In this document: positions 53,345-64,000 of the stretch, piece after piece
Numbering within the stretch: the stretch's first letter is position 1
How the letters are laid out: the number at the start of each line of letters is the position of its first letter
NCBI GenBank assembly: GCA_037576215.1
Contig: JBANDB010000001.1
Coordinates: 5,084,001 to 5,148,000, forward strand
DNA from: Armillaria gallica
Lineage: Eukaryota; Basidiomycota; Agaricomycetes; Agaricales; Physalacriaceae
Length of the DNA: 64,000 bases
Reading direction: 5' to 3'
Position numbers and translations under genes: made by a program
Notes under the pieces: generated by a model
What the model was told of the DNA's origin: nothing
The model's input: the letters and a program-made list of their open reading frames with translations, nothing else
Database searches by the model: none

Positions 53345-55850
53345 GTAAATGAATAATGATGGAAGGTATTCGTAGATGTTCATTCTTAGTATACTGTGCG
53401 GTGCTTCAAGCTTCAGCTGTCCACTCCAGGGGAAATAACTTTTCGTGTGCTTTGGCACCCTCGCTCTGTTTATTCAGGAGAGCGTGTTAATTTGACACTG
53501 CCTCTTGTCCTCGCGTTGTCTCCCCGCGTCGAATATCGCACCGTGCAACGACGTTATCTAAAGGACGATGCAACGCTTTCCAAGTACACAAAGACGATAA
53601 CATTTCGGGAGAGTCGAACTCCACACCATATTAGGCGTCGGATCCTGTTATCCGCGAATGCTGAAGTCAAATCGGCGCGACCTGCAATGATTGGAGAGAA
53701 AATGGGAAAAATGAGAAGGCACCACCGATGACAGCGTCTTTCACATTGGAACTCTTTCTAACTGCAGATTCCGAATTGGCGGGTTCGCCATGAGTCGCGC
53801 CATCTCGAAGAGGATATCCGCGCTGAAAGCTCAATCTAGATACCCGCGCGCGCCAACGAATCGGTAGTCACAAAAGTGTGAGTCGGGCACAATTTGGAGC
53901 ACGCGTGACGCATCTTCAGAATAGCAGTTCCATCGCACACAGAATAGGGTGAGACTAGAAAAATACAACAAATCAGAAGCGTCCGATCCAACGTAGATGA
54001 CGACAAGCACTAACTACCGTCCCATACAGGAGAAGGAATAGGGCTCCCATCCACGACCAATCTCTCCTTCCGCAGAGCAGTTGTCGGCGTTCTTAGATCG
54101 GATAACTGGGATCGAAACGCTCAAATCTGATTTTGTTGATCGACTAGGGTTCAAGTCCTCTACAGCAGGTTCATCAGTACCAGGAATCTCTGCACAACGC
54201 CTTGGATGTACCTTGTAGGAGTAAAAATCAGTAAAAACTTGCGAGATGAAAAGATGATACTCCAGGGCAGCAGAGAGAGGATTGCGCCTCGGAAGAGTCG
54301 AACTTCATGCTCGTCATGTTGAGCATCGGAGCCCCTTGTCCGCGAGTGCTCGTCAAAGGGCATGTGCAAGTAAAGTCAAAGGCACTGCGTTTCCAAGCGC
54401 GCGCAATACCGGCAGGCAGGAGGCGCGCCAACGGATACGTGTCGAACACGATGACGAGTTGGTGTACCGACATGGTGTCAGTAAAATGTTCCGTTCGACT
54501 CCACGACAGGTTGGTCTTCTCCTCAGGTAACTCGTGTCCCCTTCCGCGGTTCCAGAAGGGTGGATATGGATGCGAGAAGAGCCTCAAGGACTGTCGTAAA
54601 CCGCAAACGTGCCTCAAGGAAGAATGCTCACAAAAGTCGACCTCGGAGCTAGGCGAGAGTAACCTTTCCTCGTTCCAATGACGAGACCTCTGGACCTAAG
54701 CTACGTTGACACCTGTAACGACACAGGGTACAGGAACGTGGTGGCAAGCGGCCGAGGTCTGCAAGGAGAGCCATTCGAATAAGCATCGAACCCTTCTGTC
54801 CGCGAGTCGTATAATGCCAGCCTGTCGTCCAATTCAGCATAGTATACGCAAACGAAGCATTATGTTGCTTACAAAATGGAGCGATTGCTAGCTCCTACGA
54901 AGCGCCGACGATTTTCACTGCTCAAGTCGGAAATTTACGAACTCGAGCTTCTTTTCGGGCCCAGTCTATCTCTTGGCCACTTCAAGGGGGTATGTTTCAT
55001 GTCGCAAGCGATGTTTTCCATGAATGTATTCAATTGGCAAGAAGAAGCCCGGTCGTGGCGTCACTGGTTTCGGGTATGATGGGTACGACGAGTGAAGAGC
55101 CACTTACCAGATCAATAGACCGGCTGGTGCATATCCCCTTCTGGGGTGATATCATCACGAGCTATGGTTCGGAATGCATCACCAGGGTCGCGATGAAATT
55201 CATCCTTTGGTATTGCGGTTCCTCATCACTGTGATAGAGAGGGCAAAGCACCGAAGTAAAATGCGGTGGCGTTTCTGGCTAGGACTCGGAGTGTGGTAAG
55301 TAACCAGGGGCGATGAGCTTCGCGCAAGACCCAGGTCAAGGCTTCCTGCCCCGCAATTTGCTGGAAGTTGGTACCGCGTGTTGGGCTAGTCCATTCTGAG
55401 TGACGAGATGCGTCGCTGGTGAAAATTTTTATGTAGTAGGAATGTTGGATAAAGATAGCGTCGTGGCACACAAGAATTGCGTGGTATCCATGGTCGTAGG
55501 TAGGTAGGTAGTTTTACACGGCAGTGTCCGAGTGGAAGGAAGCGAGCCGGGAATTGTTCCCACGGTCTCCATATTTTCGGACCTATAAACACCCATAGGC
55601 TATGATTCGTTCGGGCGCGACTTTCTTCAACGAGAAGGCAAGTACATCGCATCCGTGTGTGCATGAAAATACGAACTCACCTAGTTACTCTTCAGGTTTT
55701 GAATAGCGTTTAAACGACAGATGTCCCTGGTATCTGCAGCATGTTCAATACGAAATATGGAGCTTTACGTTCTTCTTCTACGAAACTTGAAAAAGTTAAA
55801 TTGCTATGGCAAGAAATTTGACAATGGCGCGATAGTAACGTTGCTGTGGC
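53345..55850. other. Gene-poor stretch with decayed array-type blocks
   Basis: Segments near 53600-53680, 54285-54365 and 54770-54820 repeat a 'gagtcgaactcc..catcggacc..tgtccgcgag' theme that resembles the F-box upstream block ('gagtggaactcc..catcggacccgtgcgcccacgcg'). No gene is convincing in this 2.5 kb. Confidence 0.4.
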
Positions 55851-55887
55851 CCCGGTCCTAATCCGCCGGGGAGGGCATCGATACTCG

Positions 55888-55895
55888 TATAAAAG
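55888..55895 (+). promoter_or_regulatory. TATA box of SP11
   Basis: TATAAAAG, 43 nt upstream of ATG; ATGGCGCGATAGTAACGTTG lies further upstream (about 55832-55851). Confidence 0.75.
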
Positions 55896-55930
55896 GACCA
55901 ACTAGACGAATTTCTTTCTTCAGCATCACA

Positions 55931-56183
55931 ATGTCTGCCCCAGAAACCGCTACCAAATTCGCACCTACCCAGTCTTCCTCCGTCCTCGGCGGACAGATCG
56001 TCGGCCGCTCCGAGCGCCAGGCTGCCCCTCCCGCAGCTTTGAAGCTGCGCCTTGACCTCAACCTCGAGGTCGAGATCGCTATCCAGGCCAAGGTCAACGG
56101 CGACATCACCTTGTCTCTCCTGTAAGTGTATTTCACGATGTCTAGGGTGTCTTTGAGCTAATTGTCGGGTTTTCAGCGAGTAA
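55931..56183 (+). CDS. Small beta-hairpin-like protein SP11, two exons
   Basis: Exons 55931-56121 and 56177-56183, 65 residues, starting MSAPETATKFAPTQ. It shares QSSSVLGGQIVGRSERQ with the array copies, so it is the closest dispersed relative on the + strand. Intron 55 nt (GTAAGT..TTTTCAG); last residue Glu. Confidence 0.85.
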
Positions 56184-56374
56184 TTGTACCGGGGCAATGA
56201 AGGACATAGTCGACGTTCAGTGATGGTTTTCTCGGTAAGATTTCCTTGTAGCAGTTTTGTTGAAGTACTGAGATTATTATGCGTAGGTGTGACCTTCTAA
56301 TATCTTCCCTTTATCTTTCCCTTTCGCCCAGCCTCTTAGGCGTATTTAGCATTGTTCATATCCTTTACATGTAA

Positions 56375-56400
56375 ATACCAATTCGAGTCTTGTTTGGGGT
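56375..56400 (+). terminator. 3' element of SP11
   Basis: TACCAATTCGAGTCTTGTTT then GGGGT; a divergent form, about 195 nt after the stop. Confidence 0.3.
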
Positions 56401-57900
56401 CATCGAGTTCGAGCTAGTCTAAGTTTCCCTTTTCGGGCAAGTAGCCAGCTCTCCGTCCTACGACCATCACACTTGCTTCAGCACGTCAATGTCAACGCGT
56501 AATGGGCTACTGCTTGTAATCCAACATTCTTTTGTCCTCGTATCGAGAACGATCTCTCCTGGGGCTCGCCATCCTTCGAACCAGCTTGTGCAAACAGCTT
56601 GCTGCACAGGCACAATGTCCTGGTCGACTCCAGCAGTATAGAATTGGGATGACGGGCAGGTCAGAGCTGTCATGAAGGTACGCGGCTTTCCCAATCTTTT
56701 TGCGATATCTCCATTTTCCCATTAGAAGGCTCGACAGAGACCTATGCAAATATACATCGGTCCTTAGTCCTTCCCTTCCCTTGGTCTACGTCCCTCATGA
56801 ACATCCCATCATAAACCTGAAAGCACTCATCAAGTTCAAGGGCCAGCGCTCTCTCTCACCCTGTCGCGTATGAGACGAAATGGCGACGTGCGGTGGCGGC
56901 GACGAGCTAACGACTTGTACCTAAATGCATACGCGATCAAGTGCGTCGAGGGCCGATTCGTTCTGGCATCGCTCCCATTCACACCGATATCACCTATTTC
57001 ATACGTTCTCGCCTCGTTACACAACTCCAACGCGCTTTTCTCTCGGATATCCCGAGCGCATGCGTGTCGTTGTCGGGATATCGAACGGAGGGTCTATACG
57101 CCAATGGTGTTCAGTTGACGTCCTCGCACCAACACTGGGGAAGACGAGAGAAAAGATTAGGACACCCACTGCAAAAAAGGACGAGGTTCTTTGGCCGTCA
57201 GCTTCATGTCCCGCACACGTCATCGCATGCATGTTCTCGTTTCAGCATGAGATATGGTCATCCTAACAGACGAGAGCTCAAATATCCGACAACAGACCAG
57301 CTTACTTCCTCTTCGTCACTAGCATACCCATCCTCCTACCTTCAAGCTAGGAGGCTTCGGAGGACTGGGGCTGTGGTGGACGATGGGGCAAAGGCGCCAG
57401 CGTTCACGATGAGAAGAAGTGAACTTGTTCATTTAACAAGAGTGCCTTTTCGTTCGCGATGCTCGGTATCCAACTCGAAACTCTTTCCTTTCATTCATGT
57501 TCAGAGCCGCTCTGTGGAGTTCTGCCTTCTGTCTTGAATAAGGCCGAGTATACCGGCTAGTTCGACAGTGACCATTATTGATCGGTGGTATGTGACGATA
57601 CTTCAATTTGGACCTGACACAATACTAATTTTCCGTAGGTAGCATATTACTTGACAGTTGGTACCAGATAAACGGAAGAGGGAGTAGTAATGAACGAAAC
57701 AGAGGTCCTTGTTGAGAGAATGAAAGGGGAATAGCAAAAGGTATTAAGACTAGTCCTTCGTCGATGAATTATGGCTAATGGAATTTTCTAATCAGTCCTA
57801 TAACAGACAGAGCCTCAGCACGGAAAAGCCTTTGTGGAGCAAGTAAATGACAAACCCAACAACCCAACACCCGGTCCAAGTTCTGCTCCTATCCCCGGAC
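56401..57900. other. No convincing gene
   Basis: A 198-codon frame (56941-57537) and overlapping frames in the other two phases are open together, which points to base composition rather than coding. No domain recognised. Confidence 0.45.
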
Positions 57901-57907
57901 TAGACAT

Positions 57908-58181
57908 TTACTCGCTGCAAATCCCAATCAGATGAAGAACCCCGGCGTATCCAATTCACTCACAGGAGAGAGAGCGTAATGTCGCCGTTGACCTTTGCCT
58001 GGATGTGGATTTCTACCTCGAGGTTGAGGTCCAACCTGAGCTTGAGCGCCTCCCTCTGTTTTCCGTGGAGTACCCTTGCCGCGGGGACGTGGGGGTGGGC
58101 ATGGGCGATGTGCTTTTCACCACCAAAGATGGAGGACTGCTCGGCGTTGGCGACTTTGGGAGCGGCTTGGGGAGAAGACAT
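57908..58181 (-). CDS. Small beta-hairpin-like protein SP12, two exons
   Basis: Exon 1 57964-58181, exon 2 57908-57914, 74 residues. The N-terminus is new (MSSPQAAPKVANAEQSSIFG, then a His-rich HIAHAHPHVPAA). The core begins REALKLRLDLNLEVEI and then has HIQAKVNG. The intron (49 nt) uses donor GTGAGT, so the unspliced stop is TGA; acceptor TTTGCAG; last residue Glu. Confidence 0.85.
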
Positions 58182-58222
58182 GATTGTTGTGGTGTCTGGA
58201 GTGATAACTCTGACAAAAGTGG

Positions 58223-58230
58223 CTTTTATA
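58223..58230 (-). promoter_or_regulatory. TATA box of SP12
   Basis: TATAAAAG, 49 nt upstream of ATG. Confidence 0.7.
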
Positions 58231-58239
58231 CGAGCAGAG

Positions 58240-59660
58240 TGGAGTGTGGGAAATATGAACGACGGTGTGGGCGCGTCGTCTTGTCAATCAGGCGCCTGCT
58301 TGATTTCGAGGAGGAAGCACCGCCGGCTACGTAACGGTTGGTCTACACCATGATGTCTGTCAACCGGAGTGCTCTGCGGTGACGCGGGATTTCCACCTGA
58401 CTGCGCGATGGAGAACACTAAGAAACAGCCGGGGTGCGTAGGTCCTTGGAGAAACGAAGTCTAGAATAGGTCTTCCGGCGACTTTGTTGTTCATGTATCA
58501 TTGGCCGCCTTGTAGGTTGCAGGACGGATTCCCAGTCTATACGCTCAGTACATGCGACATTGATACTTCTCCTTCCCTGGTGAAAGCACTTGCTCATTCA
58601 TTCACGGCTCAAGCTGCAGGACAATCGTTAGCCATCTTTGCGTCATTCTCCCACAGGTCCCCGCACGGCGGCGGGGATATGTGTCCCGTCTTCCGTACCT
58701 TAACTCTCGTCGGCTTGGCGTCGGCACTGGAATTCTGCCTATGTACCATCCTTTCTTTTCTAGATGATACGTACGCACCGCTGGCTGTCATCTCTTTCTT
58801 GCCTCCGTGCACGACGGCGCAAAGCTGGTGTTGCGGTAATTAAAAATTATCTTGTTCGAACGAAGGTTCCTACAGCGCTCGAGCTTGACAGCTTGAATGA
58901 GCCCGCCTCCTTGTATAACGATGTACAGACTACCCCGACATTTTTATGATACGCAGTGAGATTTCAGACATCTAGACTCGATGTTTCTTGATGAACAAAG
59001 ATAGGTAGCAACTTTTTCGAATCACCTACTAGGAGACTACTAGCATGGGATCTTGTTTTATGTGATGGATAGCGGCGCGCGCGTGGACATTACCTCAAAT
59101 TTCAATTAACCATGCGTCAAGCTCCCCTCATGCGCATTCTAGGCTTCGTTTTACAACGCATTGACTGACGGTGGTGCTGGGTCTCCAACGCGTCGACTCT
59201 ATGGGTGCAGAACCTTGAATCCTAAGAGCTAAATAATATGAGAACGCCAATATCTTCACCAACTGACTTCCGAAGTAAGTATATCCTGCACGATCGCGTT
59301 CCCAACCGCTGAGACACATATCCCGTGACCGTGATGGTTTCCTTTCTAGGGTCGATTTTGAAGAGGCACGATGCCTTCACCTAGGCGTGCCACGACTGGT
59401 CGCTATGGTCGATGACTTGGACTTGGCCCACCCCGGTAACGAGACGTTTCAAAAATTCTTGAATGTAGAAATAATGGATTGATTAGGAAGGCGAGCATGT
59501 CTAACAACAGTACAAGTAGAGCATTTCACTTTCTTCGATTCCATCATCCTTCTTGTTAAGAAGAGTCCAGCATCAAACCAAAACAAAAGACACAGCTAGT
59601 AGCACGAATTCAGCTATCATAAAGAAGACCTGCAATCGGAAAAGACTAACCTTCTTAGGT
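58240..59660. other. No convincing gene; holds copy 1 of a dispersed repeat
   Basis: A 119-codon frame at 58484-58843 has no recognisable family. The repeat is at 59267-59575. Confidence 0.45.
59267..59575 (+). repeat. Dispersed repeat, copy 1
   Basis: Shared with 63270-63665 in the same orientation: 'aagtaag..atcctgc.cgatcg.gttcc', 'cccgtgaccgt.at.g.ttcctttctag', and 'gaaataatggat..a.gaaggcga..atgt.taaca'. The middle is longer in copy 2. The GTAAGT..TTTCTAG spacing (about 75 nt) looks like an intron, so this may be the end of a decayed gene. Confidence 0.6.
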
Positions 59661-59702
59661 GTAGGGACTGTGAGATTGATGGTAAACTAATACCGAAGCG
59701 AT

Positions 59703-59966
59703 TTACTCTCTGTGGAGCAATTAAATCAGATGTCGTTGAGAATACGAGCTATGATAGACTCACAAGAGAGAAAGGGTGATGTCACCATTGACCTTGGCTT
59801 TGATGGAGATTTCAACCTCGAGGTTGAGGTCCAGCCTAAGCTTCAGCGCCTCCCTGTACGGCCTAGCGGCGACAGCGTGAGCGTAGGTGGGCTTGTGGAT
59901 GGCGGCAGGTTGGCCATGGGCAGGAGTGCCAGGAGAGGAAGCGCGAGAAGAAGTAGACTCTGGCAT
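59703..59966 (-). CDS. Small beta-hairpin-like protein SP13, two exons
   Basis: Exon 1 59764-59966, exon 2 59703-59709, 69 residues, from the ATG at 59966; the frame is open further upstream but crosses the TATA box. N-terminus MPESTSSRASSPGTPAHGQP, then REALKLRLDLNLEVEISIKA and the usual end. Intron 54 nt, donor GTGAGT (unspliced stop TGA), acceptor CCACAG; last residue Glu. Confidence 0.85.
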
Positions 59967-60013
59967 GATGATACTAGTTTGTGTTGATAATGAAAGCCCA
60001 GCACGGACCCCTC

Positions 60014-60021
60014 CTTTTATA
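60014..60021 (-). promoter_or_regulatory. TATA box of SP13
   Basis: TATAAAAG, 55 nt upstream of ATG. Confidence 0.7.
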
Positions 60022-60119
60022 CCAGGACAAGAGTGAGAAGATCTTGCTGCCTGGGACCTAGAGATTGAATATGGCTCGGCGCATAAATTCGAGCGGCGTT
60101 CACGTCGTTTCGTCAAGTG

Positions 60120-61500
60120 TGCATTGTGAATGTAATCATCTCTGCGCCCCGGATGTCATCTGACCGCTGAAAACTAGTCAAGTGTTCTTTGAAGGCGACA
60201 CCAGCGACATCGCCTTTGCGTACTCAGGGATTTAGATCTGGGCGCTATTTTATGTGTTAATATAATGGTGTGCCTAAATGGCGACGCGGAATGATGGAGA
60301 ACGAACGTAAAACATCCTGCTGGGGATGTGAGCGAGTGCGGTGTACGTAGGTCCGTTGGCCTACTAGTAGAAGACGCGCCAGCGGTCAGGGTTGGTGGCA
60401 ACAGTCTGAAGACATCACATGTGTCCAACCTCGCCTAGCCCGGATGTTGGATGGAAAGGGGATCGATTTTCGCAACCATCGACATTCTTGTACCGAGAAT
60501 TGATCCCCCCGGAGATGCGTACTGGGTAGCCACAAACACCATTGCTTTGAAGTGACAGCAGAGAACAAGCTCGACGACATCATTACTGGATCAAAGGTTC
60601 GTAGAAACTCCGTTTGAAGACCGAACTACATTGCTTCAAATGCGACAAGTCATCGTGTACCGGTGATACATTGCGGCTAGATAGTATTAAGCTCAATATC
60701 CGGTATCGTTGCCAAAATCAGCCTTATTACTAGCGCATCGCTGTAGGAGATGATAAACACACTGTTATCCTGGGCCCTGGCCATACAATCATCCAAATAA
60801 CAATGCTGACAATAAATTCGCGACCTCCGCCGCGTCGTATAGCGACTATCAATATAGGTAGGGAGCCATACCTGTAGACGGGAAAGTGAGGGAGTAACGA
60901 AATGCCGCGGTCATTACTGTTGCCAGAAAAGTTGGTTTCAAACTCCGACGCTAACGTTTGGCTCTTGTGGCACTCACTGCTGGGCTGATTGCAACGTTTC
61001 GTCCACTCTTCAAATAATTTCCTTAGTCTTGTGAAGAGTCACATCCAGTACGTCTTGTAAAATATTAGGCGAACAAGCCCTCGGAGCCCTGATAATCGTC
61101 AGGCTCAACGACGTTGGAACTACGCGAGACTTTCCAGTTGAATCTCGATGTCTACCTTCCATTCGATGAATACGAGACTCTGCCAACACGCACTTCCTAA
61201 AGATCTCTGTACAAGTCTGCTGGCTGAGAACACCTCGTCTGACGCTCCTCCTAACGACGGTAAGACTTCAAACAGACGCTTTGACTTCCCGAATAACATT
61301 GAATTTGACGTTTTATAGGTGCATAACTGCTTAAAATTCTATCGATAACTTCATGAAACACGACCAAAAAAACGGAAAGAAGGTAATATCGGTATCAATA
61401 ATGATGCTTGACGATCAAGAAGTATGGATGGATCCATTTGCGGACAATCCTGGCGCATCTCAGCATTGGGACCGAAGGCTAAAGGATATAAAATCAAGAC
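60120..61500. other. No gene seen
   Basis: 1.4 kb with only short frames; no repeats shared with the array. Confidence 0.5.
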
Positions 61501-61553
61501 TAACCTGAAGTTCCGACATTTGTACCTTCGATTTATGTGGACCAGTAGAACAT

Positions 61554-61840
61554 TTACTCCCTGGAAGTGGAGTTAAGAACGCGGTAGTGGCATACGAGCT
61601 CGGATCCACTTACAATAAGGAGAGGGTGATATCACCGTTGACTTTGGCCTTAATGCTGATCTCGACTTCGAGGTTAAGGTCTAAGCGAAGCTTCAATGCC
61701 TCCCTTTGCTTTCCAACACCACCCGGTCCGAGGGAAGTACGGGTGACGGCGCCAGCGGTGGGAGAAGAGTCGGAGCTATCGCTGCCACGACGAAGAGCAG
61801 GGGCGGAGCCGAAGATTGAAGGAGCAGCAGCAGAAGACAT
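61554..61840 (-). CDS. Small beta-hairpin-like protein SP14, longest copy
   Basis: Exon 1 61614-61840, exon 2 61554-61560, 77 residues, from ATG 61840. The N-terminus is Ser/Ala-rich (MSSAAAPSIFGSAPALRRGS) and leads into GKQREALKLRLDLNLEVEI, which shares GKQRE with SP12 and the SIKAKVNG form with SP13. Intron 53 nt, donor GTAAGT, acceptor TTCCAG; last residue Glu. Confidence 0.85.
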
Positions 61841-61887
61841 GATATAGAACTGGGGGGTTCGATAAGATAACTCTTGGAAGAAAGTGC

Positions 61888-61895
61888 CTTTTAAA
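61888..61895 (-). promoter_or_regulatory. TATA-like box of SP14
   Basis: TTTAAAAG, 55 nt upstream of ATG, a one-base variant of the family TATA box in the same position. Confidence 0.55.
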
Positions 61896-61949
61896 CGAGC
61901 ATCGAACAATGCGGGATACTTATTTGAAGAAGCACCTGAGACGATATTC

Positions 61950-64000
61950 ACGCAATAATCAAGTTGGGTGTGACATTATCCTGGTGAAGTTGAAACCGGC
62001 TCCCTGACGCTTCCTCTGTAGTACCTTAACCAATTACGAAGGGGCGAGATACATACTCCTGGGATAGATGCGTCTCGCCTCGCGAACCAGAGCGAGTTAA
62101 GATTGTACTTGTATTGTACACGAGGTTATGGGTTAAATTCAAATGTTATAGATTGAATGGCATCTGTCGTTTTGGGTAGGATCAGACGTTCGAGATTTAC
62201 AGTCTACAACGGTCTTCAGTAAAGCCGGGAACTGACGGCGCACCCGAGACAACCCCAGGGCAAGGGTACTTTGTATGGACATAAAAGTCGGAGGCTCGGA
62301 ACATACCGTTGTTAGTCCGAAGTAGGGGTAAATATAACACACTGAGAACTATATGTTTGGGTATCTAAATCAACCCTGCGTTGAATCACCGTTCTTCGCA
62401 TCCCAGTGATCTCAGCAACTATTGGATACGCCATGCTAAGTGTCAGTGGTATGCAGTGACAATAATTTTCTACAGTACACCCTTTTTAACTCAAAATGTT
62501 CGACGATACTTTGGAATCTACGACTCTGAGGTGATGATGACCGCCATCGCATGCAAGGTGTTTGTTTGCGAATTGGAATATCGGAGTCCCTTGTTCAAAG
62601 TTATCCCGGAACGCAATTGTGAAACACCTGCATAAACTGTCCATTTCTTCTTTTTTTAAAAGTGGGAGTCTCAAGAGCAAGCGACAAGAATGTGAATATT
62701 ATTAGCGGTCTGGCCTTTCTTCGAAGTTTTTGAAAAGGCACAGGCCCACGCAGCTACTAGCTGCGAGGCCTCATTTTCGCGTCTTATTTGAAGATACTAG
62801 TTTGAAATTTATTGGGAAGTGAGGCTTGACATATCTAAAATTTCAGATTCTCAAGGCTACAATGATTATTGAGCCGGTTTCGAGTAGTTTCCCGCCATTT
62901 CTTCCATACCCAATCTAGCTGCCACCGAATAAGTTGAATGGACGGAACTTAGACATAGTTCTACATACCACACTAAAGTTATAAGTAACGTGGTAAAAAT
63001 ACAGGCTGTTCATCTGTGAAATTACGATCGTCGATCAGCGGGTTCCCTCCCATTTCGAGCTTATCTGATTATCACAATCGTTCTCGTGTTTGTTCATCTG
63101 TCACATAAACGTACCTGGCACAGCTTCTTCGTCTTCTCAATTTCTCCCAACTTGTTGCACGCCAAGTTATTGGATTACCTGGTATCCGCCGCTTCCGCGT
63201 CTCCCAGAACCTCAAATCCCCCGTTTGGGAGGATTATATTACGGTGTTTTTCAACTCTTCATCGCGTCAGTGACTGACATCCAAAGTAAGTATCCTGCGC
63301 GATCGTGTTCCGACCACTGAAACAATACCCCGTGACCGTAATAGCTTCCTTTCTAGGACTGAAGACTCCTGAACTTAGGTGAGGCCTGCCAGATTCTCGA
63401 AGAAGACTTATATGTGATGACAGCGCTTTCACCCAACCGTGCGATGTAATGTTGACGACGGAGTTCGTTCATGACTTGACTTGAAGACTGTGTTTGACTG
63501 AAATGGCGACTCCATTCACCTGGGATCACCCCTTACTGACTCTAACAATTTGAAACGTTTTACATGAAGAAATAATGGATCTTTAAAGAAGGCGAATATG
63601 TTTAACATAGTACAAATAATTGAAGCTTTCAATTCCATCATCCATCCTTCTTTTTAACAAGTCCAGAATAGAAGTGTTATGCCCGGACTCGGGTGGAACA
63701 AGCAAGCGCTGATCAAGATATCCTTGTGTTCGGGTTGTATCCTGATAGCGGCAGTACTCGCAGACCTCAAAGTGCAAGCGGATAACACGTAGCAAGAAGG
63801 GGAGTAAGATCCGGTATGTATTAACTTAGCTCGAAGCTAGGGTACATGGCTGAGAGCTACGCTACTTATATATCGTTCAGTTCGGTTCTAATAATAGTTC
63901 TAGTCGTGTGGTTGTCGGACGATAAACGTCAGGAGTCCTGTCCGTATCCATGCGGTCGAGCAGTCGTGCGTCTAAGGTGTGGATAGGAGCTGGTCATCGT
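61950..64000. other. No convincing gene; holds copy 2 of a dispersed repeat
   Basis: Only short frames. The stretch at 62640-62660 has a T run. The repeat at 63270-63665 is described separately. Confidence 0.5.
63270..63665 (+). repeat. Dispersed repeat, copy 2
   Basis: Partner of 59267-59575, about 4 kb away, with an extra ~90 bp in the middle. In copy 1 it lies about 130 bp beyond the SP13 stop; here no SP gene follows before the window end. Confidence 0.6.

Noticed and set aside
56941..57537. A 198-codon plus-strand frame
   Set aside because: All three plus frames are open over part of it, which suggests base composition; no family recognised.
1..64000. CRISPR array, rRNA genes, bacterial operons or a transposase/reverse transcriptase
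   Set aside because: No spaced short repeats, no rRNA-like sequence and no recognisable catalytic motifs of mobile-element enzymes were found.

Overview
The window looks like an accessory, gene-poor and repeat-rich stretch of an Agaricomycete (mushroom-forming basidiomycete) genome. The reasons are short GT-AG introns of 49-57 nt, TATA promoters close to the start codons, and proteins typical of that group: F-box proteins with leucine-rich C-termini and small cytosolic beta-rich proteins. No rRNA, CRISPR or bacterial-type operon was seen. Letters (FBX-A to FBX-I) and numbers (SP1 to SP14) are my own labels in genomic order.

Region 1-42 kb is a tandem array of a roughly 4.3-5.1 kb unit. A complete unit is an F-box gene of about 500 codons, a spacer, a 63-64 residue small protein gene (SP) and another spacer. 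Eight F-box copies (A-H) lie on the + strand at 2.2, 4.5, 9.2, 13.7, 18.0, 28.7, 33.3 and 37.6 kb. A, B, D and E are each broken by one lesion; C, F, G and H are open. SP genes follow B, C, D, F and G in the same direction. After E and H the SP gene is inverted, and after A it is missing. Segments 17-22.5 kb and 36.7-42.4 kb are copies of each other. The first copy was later interrupted by about 4.3 kb carrying a near-perfect palindrome (arms 22871-24236 and 25127-26492). The arms hold identical, divergently oriented five-exon genes for a 144-residue beta-rich protein. The interruption splits a remnant gene that is contiguous in the second copy.

Region 43-64 kb is sparser. It holds seven more SP genes (SP8-SP14) with divergent N-termini and an invariant C-terminal core, one divergent intact F-box gene (FBX-I, 51743-53344), and long stretches where I see no convincing gene.

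The most interesting feature is the SP family and its link to the F-box genes. All 14 SP genes are intact and end in the same beta-hairpin-like core. All have a 49-57 nt intron whose donor site contains the stop codon of the unspliced reading, so splicing changes only the last residue (Glu in 11 genes, Gln in 3). FBX-A to FBX-H carry, just after their own stop codon, a recognisable relic of the SP 3' end: the end of the core, the terminal intron and, except where it is lost or degraded, an AATATCAGT-type downstream element. This suggests that the array F-box genes arose by fusion onto an SP gene tail and then amplified with a neighbouring SP gene. Function is not known; an SCF adaptor role for the F-box proteins is inferred from the domain only.
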